Origin: Deltaproteobacteria bacterium
GTDB taxonomy: Bacteria > Desulfobacterota > Desulfobulbia > Desulfobulbales > SURF-16
NCBI GenBank assembly: GCA_016219175.1
Contig: JACRCD010000065.1
Coordinates: 1-64,000, forward strand
Length of the DNA stretch: 64,000 nt
Direction: 5' to 3'
Below the pieces are notes generated by a model that saw only the letters and a program-made list of their open reading frames with translations, was not told the DNA's origin and searched no databases. Shown in pieces: positions 8,784 to 18,649 of this stretch. A program made the position numbers and the translations under genes. Positions within the stretch are counted from its first letter, which is position 1; each line of letters starts with the position of its first letter.

Positions 8784-9581
8784 TCACCGTATGATACTGT
8801 TTTTTTCATGAAACCCGGAGGGCGCCGTGGTGTTTGGCAGCAGCAGGCTCTTTTTGCCGAGCAGGGTCCCCGGGTTTGTCACGGAATTACAGCCTGTCTG
8901 GACTGAGTCTCCCATGATGGCTCCGAATTTTTTCAGTCCCGAATCAACGGATCCATTCTTGGTCCTGACTTGAACATTTCCCGGGGCAAAGCGCAGATTG
9001 GCAAGCTTTGTTCCGGCGCCAAGGTTGACATCATTGCCCAATATGCTGTCCCCGACATAGGCGAAATGTCCCGCCTTGGCCGAATCCAGAAAGATAGTGT
9101 GCTTTACCTCTGTAACATGGCCGACCACGCATTTCCGGCCGATCAGACAATAGCCGCGCAGGTATGCTCCCTGTCTGATTTCCGTCATGTCGCCGATAAT
9201 GGCCGGCGAGGCGATATAGGCGCCGCTTTCCACTTTGACGCCTTGGCCGAAGCGTATTTTGTCGCCGAGCAGGATGGCGCCTGCCATGATAACACTGGCT
9301 CCAGCCAGAATCTCCTCGCCCCGGTACACTTTCAAGTTGCCCTTGGTTGCGTCTCCATACTCAATGCGCAGCTCCCGGGCTTCGAGGAAGGTATTACCAT
9401 AAAAGACAAGGGTTTGCGTTAAAGGTTCGCATTTTTTTGCACAGCCGGGCAATTGAGGGTAGCTCTGGTTCTCCATATAGGATTTGAGTTTTTTAAGCCC
9501 GTCCCATACGAATTCGGCCGAGGAGAATATTTCGGGATGGGCAAAGAGGGTGAGATCAAAAAAAGAGTGAGGTTTCAACAT
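8784..9581 (-). CDS. Left-handed beta-helix (hexapeptide repeat) sugar-nucleotide/acyltransferase-like protein
   Basis: This 265-aa protein is dominated by hexapeptide repeats ([LIV]-G-x4), with runs such as ASVIMAGAILLGDKIRFGQG and AYIASPAIIGD from about residue 90 to 255. It resembles the C-terminal half of GlmU-type enzymes (GAGTKLANLRF resembles the GlmU acetyltransferase region), but there is no nucleotidyltransferase Rossmann domain. Instead it has an N-terminal segment of about 90 aa (FFDLTLFAHPEIFSSAEFVWDGLK) seen in stand-alone GlmU-like left-handed beta-helix proteins. The substrate is unknown; acyl transfer to a sugar nucleotide is the likeliest role. It is divergent from lon. Confidence 0.8.
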   Translation of the reverse strand: MLKPHSFFDLTLFAHPEIFSSAEFVWDGLKKLKSYMENQSYPQLPGCAKKCEPLTQTLVFYGNTFLEARELRIEYGDATKGNLKVYRGEEILAGASVIMAGAILLGDKIRFGQGVKVESGAYIASPAIIGDMTEIRQGAYLRGYCLIGRKCVVGHVTEVKHTIFLDSAKAGHFAYVGDSILGNDVNLGAGTKLANLRFAPGNVQVRTKNGSVDSGLKKFGAIMGDSVQTGCNSVTNPGTLLGKKSLLLPNTTAPSGFHEKNSIIR

Positions 9582-9699
9582 GGAATAACGTTTGCTCCTT
9601 CATTGGTTGGAAAGAATCGCTTACCAGGCAATATGGAGCAATTTACAATTTAGTTCAACAGATTTTCGTCGAAAAAGGGGTACCCATTTTTTCCTTTAC

Positions 9700-9728
9700 T
9701 TGACTTAACATTGTCCAATGTTTAGATT
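9700..9728 (+). promoter_or_regulatory. Putative sigma-70 promoter for lon
   Basis: TTGACT at 9700-9705 and TAGATT at 9723-9728 are separated by exactly 17 bp, about 90 bp ahead of the lon start. No clear heat-shock (sigma-32) box was seen. Confidence 0.4.
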
Positions 9729-9817
9729 ACAAACCTTGACCAAATTGGCATAATAGGGATGTTCCGTCCGCATTCCTCTGGCATCTTTTTTTATTATTAG
9801 TTGAATGGAGGTATCCT

Positions 9818-12187
9818 GTGCAAAGTGATGATCCGATCTATCCCGGCAAAGATGAAATGACAGACATTGAGGAGCCTGAAATTCCGGAGATCGTGCCGAT
9901 GATGGCTGTGCGGGATGTGGTCGTTTTCAATTATATGATAATTCCGCTCTTTGTCGGCCGCCCTGCATCCGTCAACGCCATTCAGGAAGCCCTTTCCGGG
10001 GACAAGCTTCTTATGCTGGTTACCCAGAAGGATTCGAGCATTGATGAGCCCGGGGCGGCGGATGTTTATAAGGTGGGAATGGTCTGCATGATCATGAGAA
10101 CCTTGAAGCTTCCTGACGGCAGGCTGAAGGTTCTGGTTCAGGCGCTGCACAAGGCGCGCGTGACGGAGATAGTCCAGGAGTCGCCTTTTTTCACTGCCAG
10201 GGTTGAGCTTTTTCCCGAAGAAAAAAGCAGCGAGCATTCCGTGGAAACAGAGGCGCTGATGCGCACGGTGCGGGAGCAGACCGAGAAGATTCTGTCGCTG
10301 AAGGGCATCGTTTCCTCGGAACTGATGGTGATTTTAAACGAAATCGAGGAGCCCGGCCGGCTGGCTGATCTGGTCGTTTCCAATCTGCGCCTGAAGACGG
10401 CGGAGTCCCAGCTGGTCCTTGAGACCGGTGATCCTGTTGATCGCCTGAAAAAGGTTGCTGAATTCCTCAATAAGGAGCTTGAAGTTTCCACCATGCAGGC
10501 CAAGATCCAGTCAGAGGCCAAGGAGGAAATGGGCAAGACCCAGCGTGAATATTTCTTGCGGGAGCAGCTGCAGGCCCTCAAGAAAGAGCTTGGCGACATC
10601 GATGACAAGTCTGAAGAAATCGAGGAGCTGCGGGTAAAAATCGAAAAGGCCAAGATGCCGTCAGGGGTCAAGAAAGAAAGCCTGAAGCAGTTAAAGCGGT
10701 TGGAAATGATGCATCCCGACGCCTCGGAAGCAACCATTGTCCGGACCTACCTTGACTGGATGCTGGATGTCCCCTGGCGCAAAAGCACCAAGGATCTGCT
10801 TGATCTGAAAATCGCCTGCCAGGTTCTTGACGAGGACCATCACGGGCTGGAAAAGGTCAAGGAGAGAATTCTTGAATATCTGGCGGTGCGCAAATTGAAC
10901 CGGACCACCAAGGGGCCGATCCTCTGCTTTGTCGGCCCTCCCGGTGTCGGCAAGACCTCGCTCGGCAAGTCGATCGCCAGGGCCATGGGCAGGAAATTTT
11001 ACCGGCTTTCTCTCGGCGGCATGCGTGATGAAGCGGAGATCCGCGGCCACCGGCGCACATACATAGGCTCCATGCCGGGCCGCATCATTCAGGGGCTCAA
11101 AATTGTCGGCTCCAATAACCCTGTTTTCATGATGGACGAGATAGACAAGGTCGGTTCCGATTACCGGGGTGATCCATCCTCCGCCCTGCTTGAGGTGCTT
11201 GATCCGGAACAAAATTTTGAGTTTTCCGATCATTATCTCAACCAGCCTTTTGATCTGTCCAAGGTGATGTTCATTACCACGGCCAACATGACGGATACCA
11301 TTCCCGGACCGCTGCTCGACCGCATGGAGGTCATCCGTCTTTCCGGCTACACCCTGGAGGAGAAGATGGTGATCGCCAAGCGCTATCTGGTGCCCCGGCA
11401 GCTGAAACAGAACGGCATCCAGGAGAAGCATTTCCAGCTTGATGATGAAACGTTAAGTCTCATCATCACCAATTACACCAAGGAGGCGGGCTTGCGTAAT
11501 CTGGAGCGGGAGATCGGCAAGGTCAGCCGCAAGATTGCCCGGCGGGTGGCAGAGGGGGGCAAGGGACCCTATTCCGTGAAGAAGCGGACCTTGAGCAAGT
11601 ATCTGGGGCCGCCCCGGTATCAGCCGGAAGCGGAAATTGATATCATCGACCAGCCGGGGCTGGCTACGGGTCTGGCCTGGACAGAGGTGGGCGGTGAGAT
11701 TCTCTATGTGGAGGTTTCCCTGCTCAAGGGCAAGGGCGGCCTCACCCTTACGGGTCAGCTTGGCGACGTCATGAAGGAGTCGGCCCAGGCGGCCATGACC
11801 GTTTGCCGCTCCCGCCTGGCAAAACTCGGCAAGGATGAGAACTATTTTGATGAAATAGATGTCCATGTCCATGTGCCCGCCGGAGCCATTCCAAAGGACG
11901 GCCCTTCCGCCGGGGTAACCATTGTTGTGGCGCTTTATTCCGCCTTGATCGGCAAGAAGGTCCGCCAGGACGTGGCCATGACCGGCGAGATAACCTTGCG
12001 GGGTCGTGTCCTGCCCATCGGGGGTTTAAAGGAGAAGGCCCTGGCTGCGCTGCGGGCTAAAATCACCACGGTCATCATACCTGATCAGAACGTCACTGAT
12101 CTGGTGGAAATCCCCAAGGACCTGCGTGACCAGATTAATTTTGTTCCCGTCAAAAATGTTGATCAGTTGCTGTCCAAGGTTTTTTGA
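9818..12187 (+). CDS. lon: ATP-dependent protease Lon
   Basis: This 789-aa LonA-type protease is complete. It has an N-terminal substrate-binding domain (about 25-220), a coiled-coil linker, an AAA+ module with Walker [10 protein letters not shown] (about 373-381) and Walker [10 protein letters not shown], and a C-terminal Ser-Lys peptidase. The catalytic serine lies in DGPSAG (about 693) and the lysine in [10 protein letters not shown] (about 738). It degrades misfolded and regulatory proteins in the cytoplasm. The start is GTG at 9818, with GGAGG about 7 nt upstream. mltG follows 30 bp downstream on the same strand. Confidence 0.97.
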   Translation: MQSDDPIYPGKDEMTDIEEPEIPEIVPMMAVRDVVVFNYMIIPLFVGRPASVNAIQEALSGDKLLMLVTQKDSSIDEPGAADVYKVGMVCMIMRTLKLPDGRLKVLVQALHKARVTEIVQESPFFTARVELFPEEKSSEHSVETEALMRTVREQTEKILSLKGIVSSELMVILNEIEEPGRLADLVVSNLRLKTAESQLVLETGDPVDRLKKVAEFLNKELEVSTMQAKIQSEAKEEMGKTQREYFLREQLQALKKELGDIDDKSEEIEELRVKIEKAKMPSGVKKESLKQLKRLEMMHPDASEATIVRTYLDWMLDVPWRKSTKDLLDLKIACQVLDEDHHGLEKVKERILEYLAVRKLNRTTKGPILCFVGPPGVGKTSLGKSIARAMGRKFYRLSLGGMRDEAEIRGHRRTYIGSMPGRIIQGLKIVGSNNPVFMMDEIDKVGSDYRGDPSSALLEVLDPEQNFEFSDHYLNQPFDLSKVMFITTANMTDTIPGPLLDRMEVIRLSGYTLEEKMVIAKRYLVPRQLKQNGIQEKHFQLDDETLSLIITNYTKEAGLRNLEREIGKVSRKIARRVAEGGKGPYSVKKRTLSKYLGPPRYQPEAEIDIIDQPGLATGLAWTEVGGEILYVEVSLLKGKGGLTLTGQLGDVMKESAQAAMTVCRSRLAKLGKDENYFDEIDVHVHVPAGAIPKDGPSAGVTIVVALYSALIGKKVRQDVAMTGEITLRGRVLPIGGLKEKALAALRAKITTVIIPDQNVTDLVEIPKDLRDQINFVPVKNVDQLLSKVF

Positions 12188-12217
12188 AGTCAGCCAATCC
12201 GCTCATGCAGGAGTTAA

Positions 12218-13339
12218 GTGAAAGACGAAAACCAGGGAAAGCAGGCTCCTAAGGACGGACCGCAAGCGCCTTCAAGGTTGAGGCGCCATTTACGCAACTG
12301 GCTGATCCTGTCCGTGCTTGCCCTTGTGCTTCCCGCGGGCGGGCGCTGGTGGCTGTCGTCGTATGCCTCTTTTGTCCCGGGAAAGAGCTTTGCCGTGCCC
12401 ATGATTGTTTATATTCCGGCCGGGACCGGATTTGCCGGCATAAAGCAGACCCTGGTAGAGCATGAGGTCATTCGCGACGACCCGCGTTTCTATCTGCTGG
12501 CAAAATCCATGGGGGTTGTCGGCAAGATGCAGGCTGGGGAATATCTTTTCCCCCCCGCTCTTTCGCACCGGGAAATCATCGAAAAGCTTGCCAAGGGTGA
12601 TGTCTATTATCGTCCCCTGACCATTCCCGAAGGGTTCAACATCCTGCAGGTCGGCAATTTGCTCGCCGCGGATTTCGGCTTTGACGCCAATCTCTTCCTG
12701 CGGCAGGTGCGGGACCGGAAATTTATTAAAACGCTGGGGTTGGAAGCACCCTCGCTGGAGGGCTATCTCTATCCTGATACTTACTTTGTCACCAGGGGGC
12801 AGGGTCTTGAGGCCGTGATATCAATGATGGTGCTGCGTTTTCAGCGTGTTGCCTCGGAAATTGTCAGGCAATATCAACCTGATACCTCTTCGGGGGGGCA
12901 AGCGCTCTCGCTGCACGAAATTGTCATCCTGGCCTCCATCGTGGAAAAAGAGACTGCCGTGGCAGCGGAGCGTCCCCTTGTTGCCGCGGTTTATCTGAAC
13001 CGGCTGAAAAAAAGCATGAGGCTGCAGGCTGATCCGACGGTTATTTACGGCATTTCCGGTTTCAGCGGAAATCTTACCCGCCAGGATCTGCTGACTCCCT
13101 CTCCTTATAATACCTATGAAAAAAATGGCCTGCCAGCAGGTCCCATAGCCAATCCCGGCAGGGAATCGCTGGCAGCGGTAGTGCATCCGGCTGAGGTGGA
13201 TTATCTCTATTTCGTTGCTAAAAATGACGGCACGCATCATTTTTCCTCGAGTTTGCCGGAGCATAACAGGGCAGTGTCTCGTTTCCAGAAACAGGAGAAC
13301 GTCTCAGGAAATGAAGCTGGACTGGGAAAAAATCAGTAA
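12218..13339 (+). CDS. mltG: Endolytic murein transglycosylase MltG
   Basis: This 373-aa protein has one N-terminal membrane anchor (about residues 28-48) and a YceG domain. Signature segments are TIPEGFNILQVGNLLA, LEGYLYPDTYFV, ILASIVEKETAVAAERP (catalytic Glu about 244 within VEKET) and LQADPTVIYG. LTPSPYNTYEKNGLPAGPIANPG and FVAKNDGTHHFS complete the signature. It cleaves nascent glycan strands in the periplasm and sets their length. The start is GTG with GGAG upstream. It lies directly after lon and 60 bp before gspG. Confidence 0.95.
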   Translation: MKDENQGKQAPKDGPQAPSRLRRHLRNWLILSVLALVLPAGGRWWLSSYASFVPGKSFAVPMIVYIPAGTGFAGIKQTLVEHEVIRDDPRFYLLAKSMGVVGKMQAGEYLFPPALSHREIIEKLAKGDVYYRPLTIPEGFNILQVGNLLAADFGFDANLFLRQVRDRKFIKTLGLEAPSLEGYLYPDTYFVTRGQGLEAVISMMVLRFQRVASEIVRQYQPDTSSGGQALSLHEIVILASIVEKETAVAAERPLVAAVYLNRLKKSMRLQADPTVIYGISGFSGNLTRQDLLTPSPYNTYEKNGLPAGPIANPGRESLAAVVHPAEVDYLYFVAKNDGTHHFSSSLPEHNRAVSRFQKQENVSGNEAGLGKNQ

Positions 13340-13398
13340 AGCAAGGATTTCTCTTAACATCGTGTTCATGTTGTCAATAGTTTGAGCGGAGGCTTATC

Positions 13399-13857
13399 AT
13401 GTCGAAGGTAGAATCAGGAAGGAAAGGAGCAATTGATACCGGCGAAAAGCTGCGCAACCAGCGTGGTTTTTCCCTTATGGAGCTTATGATTGTCATGGTC
13501 ATCCTGGGGCTTCTGGCCTCCCTGGTTGGTCCGGCCATGTTTAAGAAGCTCGGCACGGCAAAACAGAAGACGGCAAAAACCCAGATCGGCATGTTGATGA
13601 CGGCGTTGGATGCCTACCGTCTGGACATTGGCCATTATCCTTCCCAGCAGGAAGGCATGGAGGCCCTGGTGGTGAATCCGGGTGAAGAAAAATGGGACGG
13701 GCCTTATCTGAAAAAAGGCGTTCCCGCTGACCCGTGGGACAACGAATATCACTACCAGTATCCCGGTGAACATGGCGAGGTGGACATTTTCACTTTGGGC
13801 GCTGACAACAGGGAAGGCGGGGAAAAGGAAAATGGTGATGTGGGCAGCTGGGAATAA
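13399..13857 (+). CDS. gspG: Type II secretion major pseudopilin GspG
   Basis: This 152-aa protein has a prepilin cleavage site NQRG|FSLMELM, with Glu at +5, followed by a hydrophobic helix (MIVMVILGLLASLVGPAMF). The leader before the cleavage site is 23 aa, longer than usual. The C-terminal domain contains YPSQQEGMEALVV, WDGPYLKKG, PADPWDNEYHYQYPGEHGEVDIFTLGADN and the GspG-typical calcium-site region. The ATG is preceded by GGAGG. No other type II secretion genes flank it, so the remaining gsp genes must lie elsewhere or this is an orphan. A strong terminator follows. Confidence 0.93.
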   Translation: MSKVESGRKGAIDTGEKLRNQRGFSLMELMIVMVILGLLASLVGPAMFKKLGTAKQKTAKTQIGMLMTALDAYRLDIGHYPSQQEGMEALVVNPGEEKWDGPYLKKGVPADPWDNEYHYQYPGEHGEVDIFTLGADNREGGEKENGDVGSWE

Positions 13858-13895
13858 CGCCGCAAGCACTATCCGGGAATTTTTCAAAAGCGCCC

Positions 13896-13944
13896 CACCC
13901 TGGGCGGAGTTGCGCGCCGCCAGGGTGTGAGCACCCCTTTTTTT
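13896..13944 (+). terminator. Rho-independent terminator after gspG
   Basis: CACCCTGGGCGG (13896-13907) pairs with CCGCCAGGGTG (13917-13927) with one bulged G. A T run follows at 13938-13944. It ends the lon-mltG-gspG direction of transcription before the convergent RNase gene. Confidence 0.7.
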
Positions 13945-13986
13945 AAGAAGGGGGCGGCAGTAAATGGCCGCGCCCCGCAAAGCAGG

Positions 13987-15657
13987 TCACTGTTCTTCGC
14001 TGCCCTTGTGGAAATCAATCTGCGCCTGGGTGGGATTCATGTCCGGATCGGCGATAATATTGATGACAACATTGTATTTCTGTTCGAGTTCCACCAGATC
14101 AGCCCTCTTCTGGTTCAGCATGTACTGGGCGATGGCCAGGGGAAAACGGCAGGTGATCTTCTCCGTTGTCCTTTTGACGGCGCCGGTATGAATACGGCGA
14201 AGCTGGGCCAGGGCCATGGTTTCAACAGAGCGCACCATGCCGAGGCCCTGGCAATGATCGCAGACGGTATAGCTTCCTTTCTGCACGGGGGGGCCAAGCC
14301 GCTGGCGTGAAATCTGCATCAGGCCGAATTTGGAGACGCGGCTGATATCCGCCTTGGCCTTGTCGTGTTTCATGCAGGTTTTGACCTTTTTTTCAAGTTC
14401 CCGTATGTGCTTTTTGTCGCGCATATCGATGAAGTCAATGACGATAAGGCCGCCAAGGTCTCTGAGCCGCAGCTGTCTGGTAACTTCTTCGGCGGCCTCC
14501 ATGTTGGCCAGGAAAATTGTCTCCTCGAAATTCTTATCCTTGGAGGTGCGACCGGAATTGACGTCGACCGCGACCAGCGCCTCGGTGGGGCTGATAACGA
14601 TGGAACCGCCTGATGGCAGGCTGACTGTAGGCTGGTAGATCTGCTCAATCTGCTCTTCAATCTGATAGAGATTGAAAATGGGCCGCGCCCCTTTATGAAG
14701 TCGCACCTTGGCCAGCCGTTGCCGGGCCGGCAGCAGATTGAGAAAGTTGACGACCTGCTCATAGGTGATTTGGTTGTCAACCAGTATTTCCTGGATGTCA
14801 TTGGTAAAATGATCACGCAGGAAGCGGGCTGTCACGTCCTGCTCTTTATAGACCAGGGCTGGGGCCGGCATGGTTTGTCCGCGTTTTTTAATCTCTTTCC
14901 ACAGGTTGAGCTGATAGCGGATATCCTGCATCAGGGAGGTCTTGGTCACATCCTTGCTGGCGGTACGCATGATGTAGCCGATCTCCTCGGGAAGATTGGC
15001 CGAATTGACAAGCTCTCTCAGTTTGCCGCGCAGGGACTCGTCTTCAATTTTTCTGGAGATGCCATGGCTGTCACTGCCGGGCATAAGAACCACGTAGCGG
15101 CCAGGCATGGAAAGATAGGTGGTAACACTCGCGCCTTTATTGCCCGTGGCCTCCTTGACCACTTCCACCAGCACCTCCTGCCCCTTTCTGATCACTTCCT
15201 GGATCTTCAGATCTTTCCAGTGGGTTGAGGCTGGGACATCCTTGCAGTAATACTCGGGATGAACATCCCCAAAGGGGAGAAACCCGTTGCGTTCAATGCC
15301 CATATCGACAAAAACGGCCTGCAGGTTGGGCTCGATGGCCGTGATGATGCCCTTGTAAATATTGCCTTTGGTCTGGGCGCTGGAGACGGTTTCCACATGG
15401 AATGACGTCAGTTTGCCGTTTTCAAGCAGGGCAATGCGGGCCTCTTCCGGTTCGTCGGAGTTGATGAGGAGTTTCAGGGCCGCGCCGCTACCGGTCTTCT
15501 CCTCTTCGTCCCTGTCTTCCTCTTGGTCAATATTTTTGGGAGCGGGTTTTGCTTTTTTTGCGGCTGCTCGTCTGGGCCGGGATTTTGGTTTTTTGGGACT
15601 TGGCTGTTTTTGGGCCTTTTCTTCCGGACCGTTCTCTATGTTTTTTTCTTCGCTCAT
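13987..15657 (-). CDS. rng: Ribonuclease E/G
   Basis: This RNase E/G family protein has about 556 aa. After a Lys/Pro-rich N-terminal tail (about 1-65) come an S1 domain (GNIYKGIITAIEPNLQAVFVDMG), an RNase H-like core and a catalytic DNase I-like domain. Magnesium ligands sit in LVAVDVNSGR and IVIDFIDM, and the zinc link is CDHC. The C-terminus lacks the long scaffold of RNase E, so it is closer to RNase G plus a basic N-tail. It would process rRNA ends and decay mRNA. I prefer the ATG at 15655-15657 because AGAAGGA precedes it; an upstream in-frame ATG adds seven residues. Confidence 0.93.
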   Translation of the reverse strand: MSEEKNIENGPEEKAQKQPSPKKPKSRPRRAAAKKAKPAPKNIDQEEDRDEEEKTGSGAALKLLINSDEPEEARIALLENGKLTSFHVETVSSAQTKGNIYKGIITAIEPNLQAVFVDMGIERNGFLPFGDVHPEYYCKDVPASTHWKDLKIQEVIRKGQEVLVEVVKEATGNKGASVTTYLSMPGRYVVLMPGSDSHGISRKIEDESLRGKLRELVNSANLPEEIGYIMRTASKDVTKTSLMQDIRYQLNLWKEIKKRGQTMPAPALVYKEQDVTARFLRDHFTNDIQEILVDNQITYEQVVNFLNLLPARQRLAKVRLHKGARPIFNLYQIEEQIEQIYQPTVSLPSGGSIVISPTEALVAVDVNSGRTSKDKNFEETIFLANMEAAEEVTRQLRLRDLGGLIVIDFIDMRDKKHIRELEKKVKTCMKHDKAKADISRVSKFGLMQISRQRLGPPVQKGSYTVCDHCQGLGMVRSVETMALAQLRRIHTGAVKRTTEKITCRFPLAIAQYMLNQKRADLVELEQKYNVVINIIADPDMNPTQAQIDFHKGSEEQ

Positions 15658-15776
15658 GTTTTTCCTTCTGTTGTGCATAAACCGCCGGAAAGCGCTATCT
15701 GCCGTGGTGGTGGCAGGCTGTCCAAAAAATACAGAAAATTCGTCCCTGTTTTTTCGGACCTGGGAATAGGCGCTGT

Positions 15777-16715
15777 TTAAGCAGTATGCAATGTCTGATA
15801 ATAAATTTTTCCCCTGTGCACCGAGCGGGCAATATCACCCCTTGCCGCCAGCTCTTCAAGGAGCCGGCCGGTTGAGTCACTGTCAAGATTTAAGGCCTCG
15901 CAGATATCTGTTTCAGTGCACGGTCGTCTTTGCAGCATTTCTAGTAATTCGTTTTTTTTGGCGGATCGCGCGTTCTCTCTCTTTCTTCGGAGGAAATCCG
16001 CTATAATCTCTACACTCCCCGGAAGCTGCCGGGCAATTTCCTGCAATTCCGCCTCCGGCAAGGGGTTGGCAAACTCTTCCAAAGGCGGGCGATCCACCGT
16101 GTTCAGCTGGATTTTCTCCGGTTTGATAAGGGCAAGGGCTTTTTTCAAGGCGGCAACGTCCGGCGCTGCATCGTTGATGCCTTTGGCGAGAAGGATCTCA
16201 AGCCACAGATGCCCTGTGAAACTTCCGGCAAACTCAATGAGCCCGTCTATGATATCTTGCAGACGAGCACATTGGGCCGGCCGGTTTATTTTACGAAAAC
16301 TCTCTTCTCTGGCCGCATCAAGGGAAGGGATGACGATATCGGCACGTTGCAGATCCCGTCGCACATCTTCCTGAAACAGCAGGGAGCCGTTGCTGAGCAC
16401 GGCAACCGGCACGGCGGTGACCGCCTTCAGATGATTGATGATTTCCCCGAGGCCGCTGTGCAGTGTCGGTTCCCCGCTTGCGGTAATGGTAAACACGTCA
16501 ATGGGTTTCGCCTGCTGGGATGCGGCCAGAAAGGTATCGATTTCGGCGATGATGTCCGCTGTCGGCGTATATTCCTTTCTTTCACAGGTGAAAACCGTGG
16601 TCGGACCAACCTCGCAGTAAATGCAGTTGAAGTTGCAGATTTTTGCCGGAAGAAGATCGATGCCGAGTGACAGCCCCAGGCGACGGGAGTTGACAGGACC
16701 AAACAGATATTTCAT
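15777..16715 (-). CDS. Radical SAM protein with C-terminal winged helix
   Basis: This 312-aa protein carries the 4Fe-4S motif CNFNCIYC (about 29-36) and the downstream radical SAM elements TITASGEPTLHSG and VAVLSNGSLL. The opening KYLFGPVNSRRLGLSLGIDLLP is typical of the COG0731-type stand-alone family. The last 60 residues (RRKRENARSAKKNELLEML to the end) look like a helix-turn-helix or winged-helix module. The reaction is unknown. It lies 119 bp downstream of the RNase gene start, in the same orientation. Confidence 0.85.
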   Translation of the reverse strand: MKYLFGPVNSRRLGLSLGIDLLPAKICNFNCIYCEVGPTTVFTCERKEYTPTADIIAEIDTFLAASQQAKPIDVFTITASGEPTLHSGLGEIINHLKAVTAVPVAVLSNGSLLFQEDVRRDLQRADIVIPSLDAAREESFRKINRPAQCARLQDIIDGLIEFAGSFTGHLWLEILLAKGINDAAPDVAALKKALALIKPEKIQLNTVDRPPLEEFANPLPEAELQEIARQLPGSVEIIADFLRRKRENARSAKKNELLEMLQRRPCTETDICEALNLDSDSTGRLLEELAARGDIARSVHRGKIYYQTLHTA

Positions 16716-16882
16716 TAAGAGAGAAACGTGTTCATGTTAACTTGATCTTAAATGCTAACGATTATGTATCCGCTGAAGTGAAGAGAGTGAAGAGCGACAG
16801 CCGCCTGTTACCTCAATACCTGAGCATTTACATAATTACACTTAAAAACAATCGGCACTTCTTGGCAAGAGAAAGTTTTGCC

Positions 16883-16912
16883 TTGACACGCTTTATTGCG
16901 AAACGGTAGTTT
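16883..16912 (+). promoter_or_regulatory. Putative promoter of the ilvD operon
   Basis: TTGACA at 16883-16888 is followed after 17-18 bp by a weak -10 (GTAGTT/TAGTTT). The ilvD start lies 71 bp further on, with GAAGGA as ribosome-binding site. Confidence 0.4.
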
Positions 16913-16983
16913 CAATAGTTTCATTAAACCAGGGCGGAAATTTTTTAAACAACACTAATGGTCTCGTAAAGAAGGAATCACCT

Positions 16984-18645
16984 ATGCGAAGCGATGCTGT
17001 TAAAAAAGGATTGGCCAGAGCGCCACACAGGTCTCTGTTCAAGGCCATGGGTTATACAAACGAGGAGCTGCAGAGACCGCTGATCGGTATCGGTCATGCC
17101 CACAATGAGATTATCCCCGGCCATATTCATCTGGATAAAATAGTGGATGCGGTCAAGGCCGGGGTGCGCATGGCCGGCGGCACGCCGATTGCCTTTGCCA
17201 CCATAGGGGTCTGCGATGGCATTGCCATGAGTCATACGGGCATGAAATATTCCCTGGCCAGCAGGGAGATTATTGCTGATTCCGTGGAGATTATGGGGCA
17301 GGCCCATCCTTTTGACGCCATGGTTCTTGTGCCGAACTGCGACAAGGTTGTACCGGGCATGCTCATGGCCATGCTGCGCTTGAATATTCCCGCCCTGATG
17401 GTGAGCGGCGGACCGATGCTCACCGGCCGCTTCCAGGGAAAGGACGTTCATCTGATCAGCGTTTTTGAAGGGGTGGGCCGGGTCAAGGCCAATACCATGA
17501 CCATCGAGGAGTTAAATGAGCTTGAAGATGCAGCCTGCCCAAGCTGCGGTTCCTGTGCCGGCATGTTCACCGCCAACTCCATGAATTGCCTGACTGAAGC
17601 CCTGGGGCTTGCCCTGCCCGGCAACGGCACCATCCCGGCCGTGGCCGCGGCCCGGATTCGTCTGGCCAAGATGGCCGGCATGGCGGTCATGAATCTCTTT
17701 CATGAAGAGATCAGGCCAAGGGATATCGCCACCAAGGAGGCCTTTGAAAATGCCATGGCCGTTGATATGGCCCTGGGTTGCTCAACCAACACCGTGCTGC
17801 ATGTGCCGGCCATTGCCTGGGAGGCGGGGGTTGAACTGCCGCTCGCGACCTTTAATGAGGTAAGCGGCAGGGTCCCCCATATCTGCAGCCTGATTCCGGG
17901 CGGACCCCATAGCCTGCAACAGCTTAACGAGGCCGGTGGGGTGCAGGCGGTCATGCGGGAGTTGTTGAATACCGAATCCGGTCTGCACCAGAATGTGAAG
18001 ACCGTCACCGGCCATACCCTGGGAGAGAATCTGAACAGGGCAACGGTCAGGGATCGGGAGATCATCAGAAGCGTGGACAATCCCTATCATCAACAGGGTG
18101 GTATTGCCGTGCTCTATGGTAATCTGGCGCCGGAGGGCGCGGTGGTGAAACAGTCAGCCGTGGCCCCCGAGATGATGTGTCATCAAGGACCGGCCCGGAT
18201 TTTTGATTCCGAGGAAGAGGCGCAGTCGGCTATTCTGGCCGGCAGAATCAACCCCGGGGATGTTGTGGTCATCCGCTACTGCGGGCCGAAAGGCGGGCCC
18301 GGCATGCCTGAGATGCTGTCGCCCACCTCGGCGATCATCGGCATGGGACTGGGCAAAAGCGTCGCCCTCATTACCGACGGACGCTTCAGCGGCGGCACCC
18401 AGGGCGCCTGCGTCGGCCATGTGTCGCCTGAAGCCGCGGACGGCGGCCCCATCGGCTTGATCAGGGAAGGGGAGACGATTGTCGTGGATATTACCGGTAA
18501 AACCCTGCACTGCGAAATTGATGAGGCGGAGATGTCCAGACGCAGGGAATCATGGCAGCCTCCACCCCCGAAAATCACCACTGGCTATATCGCCCGCTAT
18601 GCCAGGATGGTTGGCTCCGGCAGTTCCGGGGCGATTCTCAAGTGA
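16984..18645 (+). CDS. ilvD: Dihydroxy-acid dehydratase
   Basis: This 553-aa enzyme dehydrates 2,3-dihydroxy-isovalerate and its methylvalerate analogue in branched-chain amino acid synthesis. Fe-S ligands and signatures are present: [13 protein letters not shown] (about 115-127), the [18 protein letters not shown] segment and the C-terminal [20 protein letters not shown]. All cluster cysteines (C118, and the CGSC region near 185-190) are conserved. It is the first gene of a run with lptD, a DHH phosphoesterase and mltB; the spacing to lptD is 4 bp. Confidence 0.97.
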   Translation: MRSDAVKKGLARAPHRSLFKAMGYTNEELQRPLIGIGHAHNEIIPGHIHLDKIVDAVKAGVRMAGGTPIAFATIGVCDGIAMSHTGMKYSLASREIIADSVEIMGQAHPFDAMVLVPNCDKVVPGMLMAMLRLNIPALMVSGGPMLTGRFQGKDVHLISVFEGVGRVKANTMTIEELNELEDAACPSCGSCAGMFTANSMNCLTEALGLALPGNGTIPAVAAARIRLAKMAGMAVMNLFHEEIRPRDIATKEAFENAMAVDMALGCSTNTVLHVPAIAWEAGVELPLATFNEVSGRVPHICSLIPGGPHSLQQLNEAGGVQAVMRELLNTESGLHQNVKTVTGHTLGENLNRATVRDREIIRSVDNPYHQQGGIAVLYGNLAPEGAVVKQSAVAPEMMCHQGPARIFDSEEEAQSAILAGRINPGDVVVIRYCGPKGGPGMPEMLSPTSAIIGMGLGKSVALITDGRFSGGTQGACVGHVSPEAADGGPIGLIREGETIVVDITGKTLHCEIDEAEMSRRRESWQPPPPKITTGYIARYARMVGSGSSGAILK

Positions 18646-18649
18646 TGGC

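Noticed and set aside
18479-18649. N-terminal extension of LptD into ilvD
   Set aside because: The extension is encoded by the ilvD 3' end in another frame; the ATG at 18650 gives the proper signal peptide.
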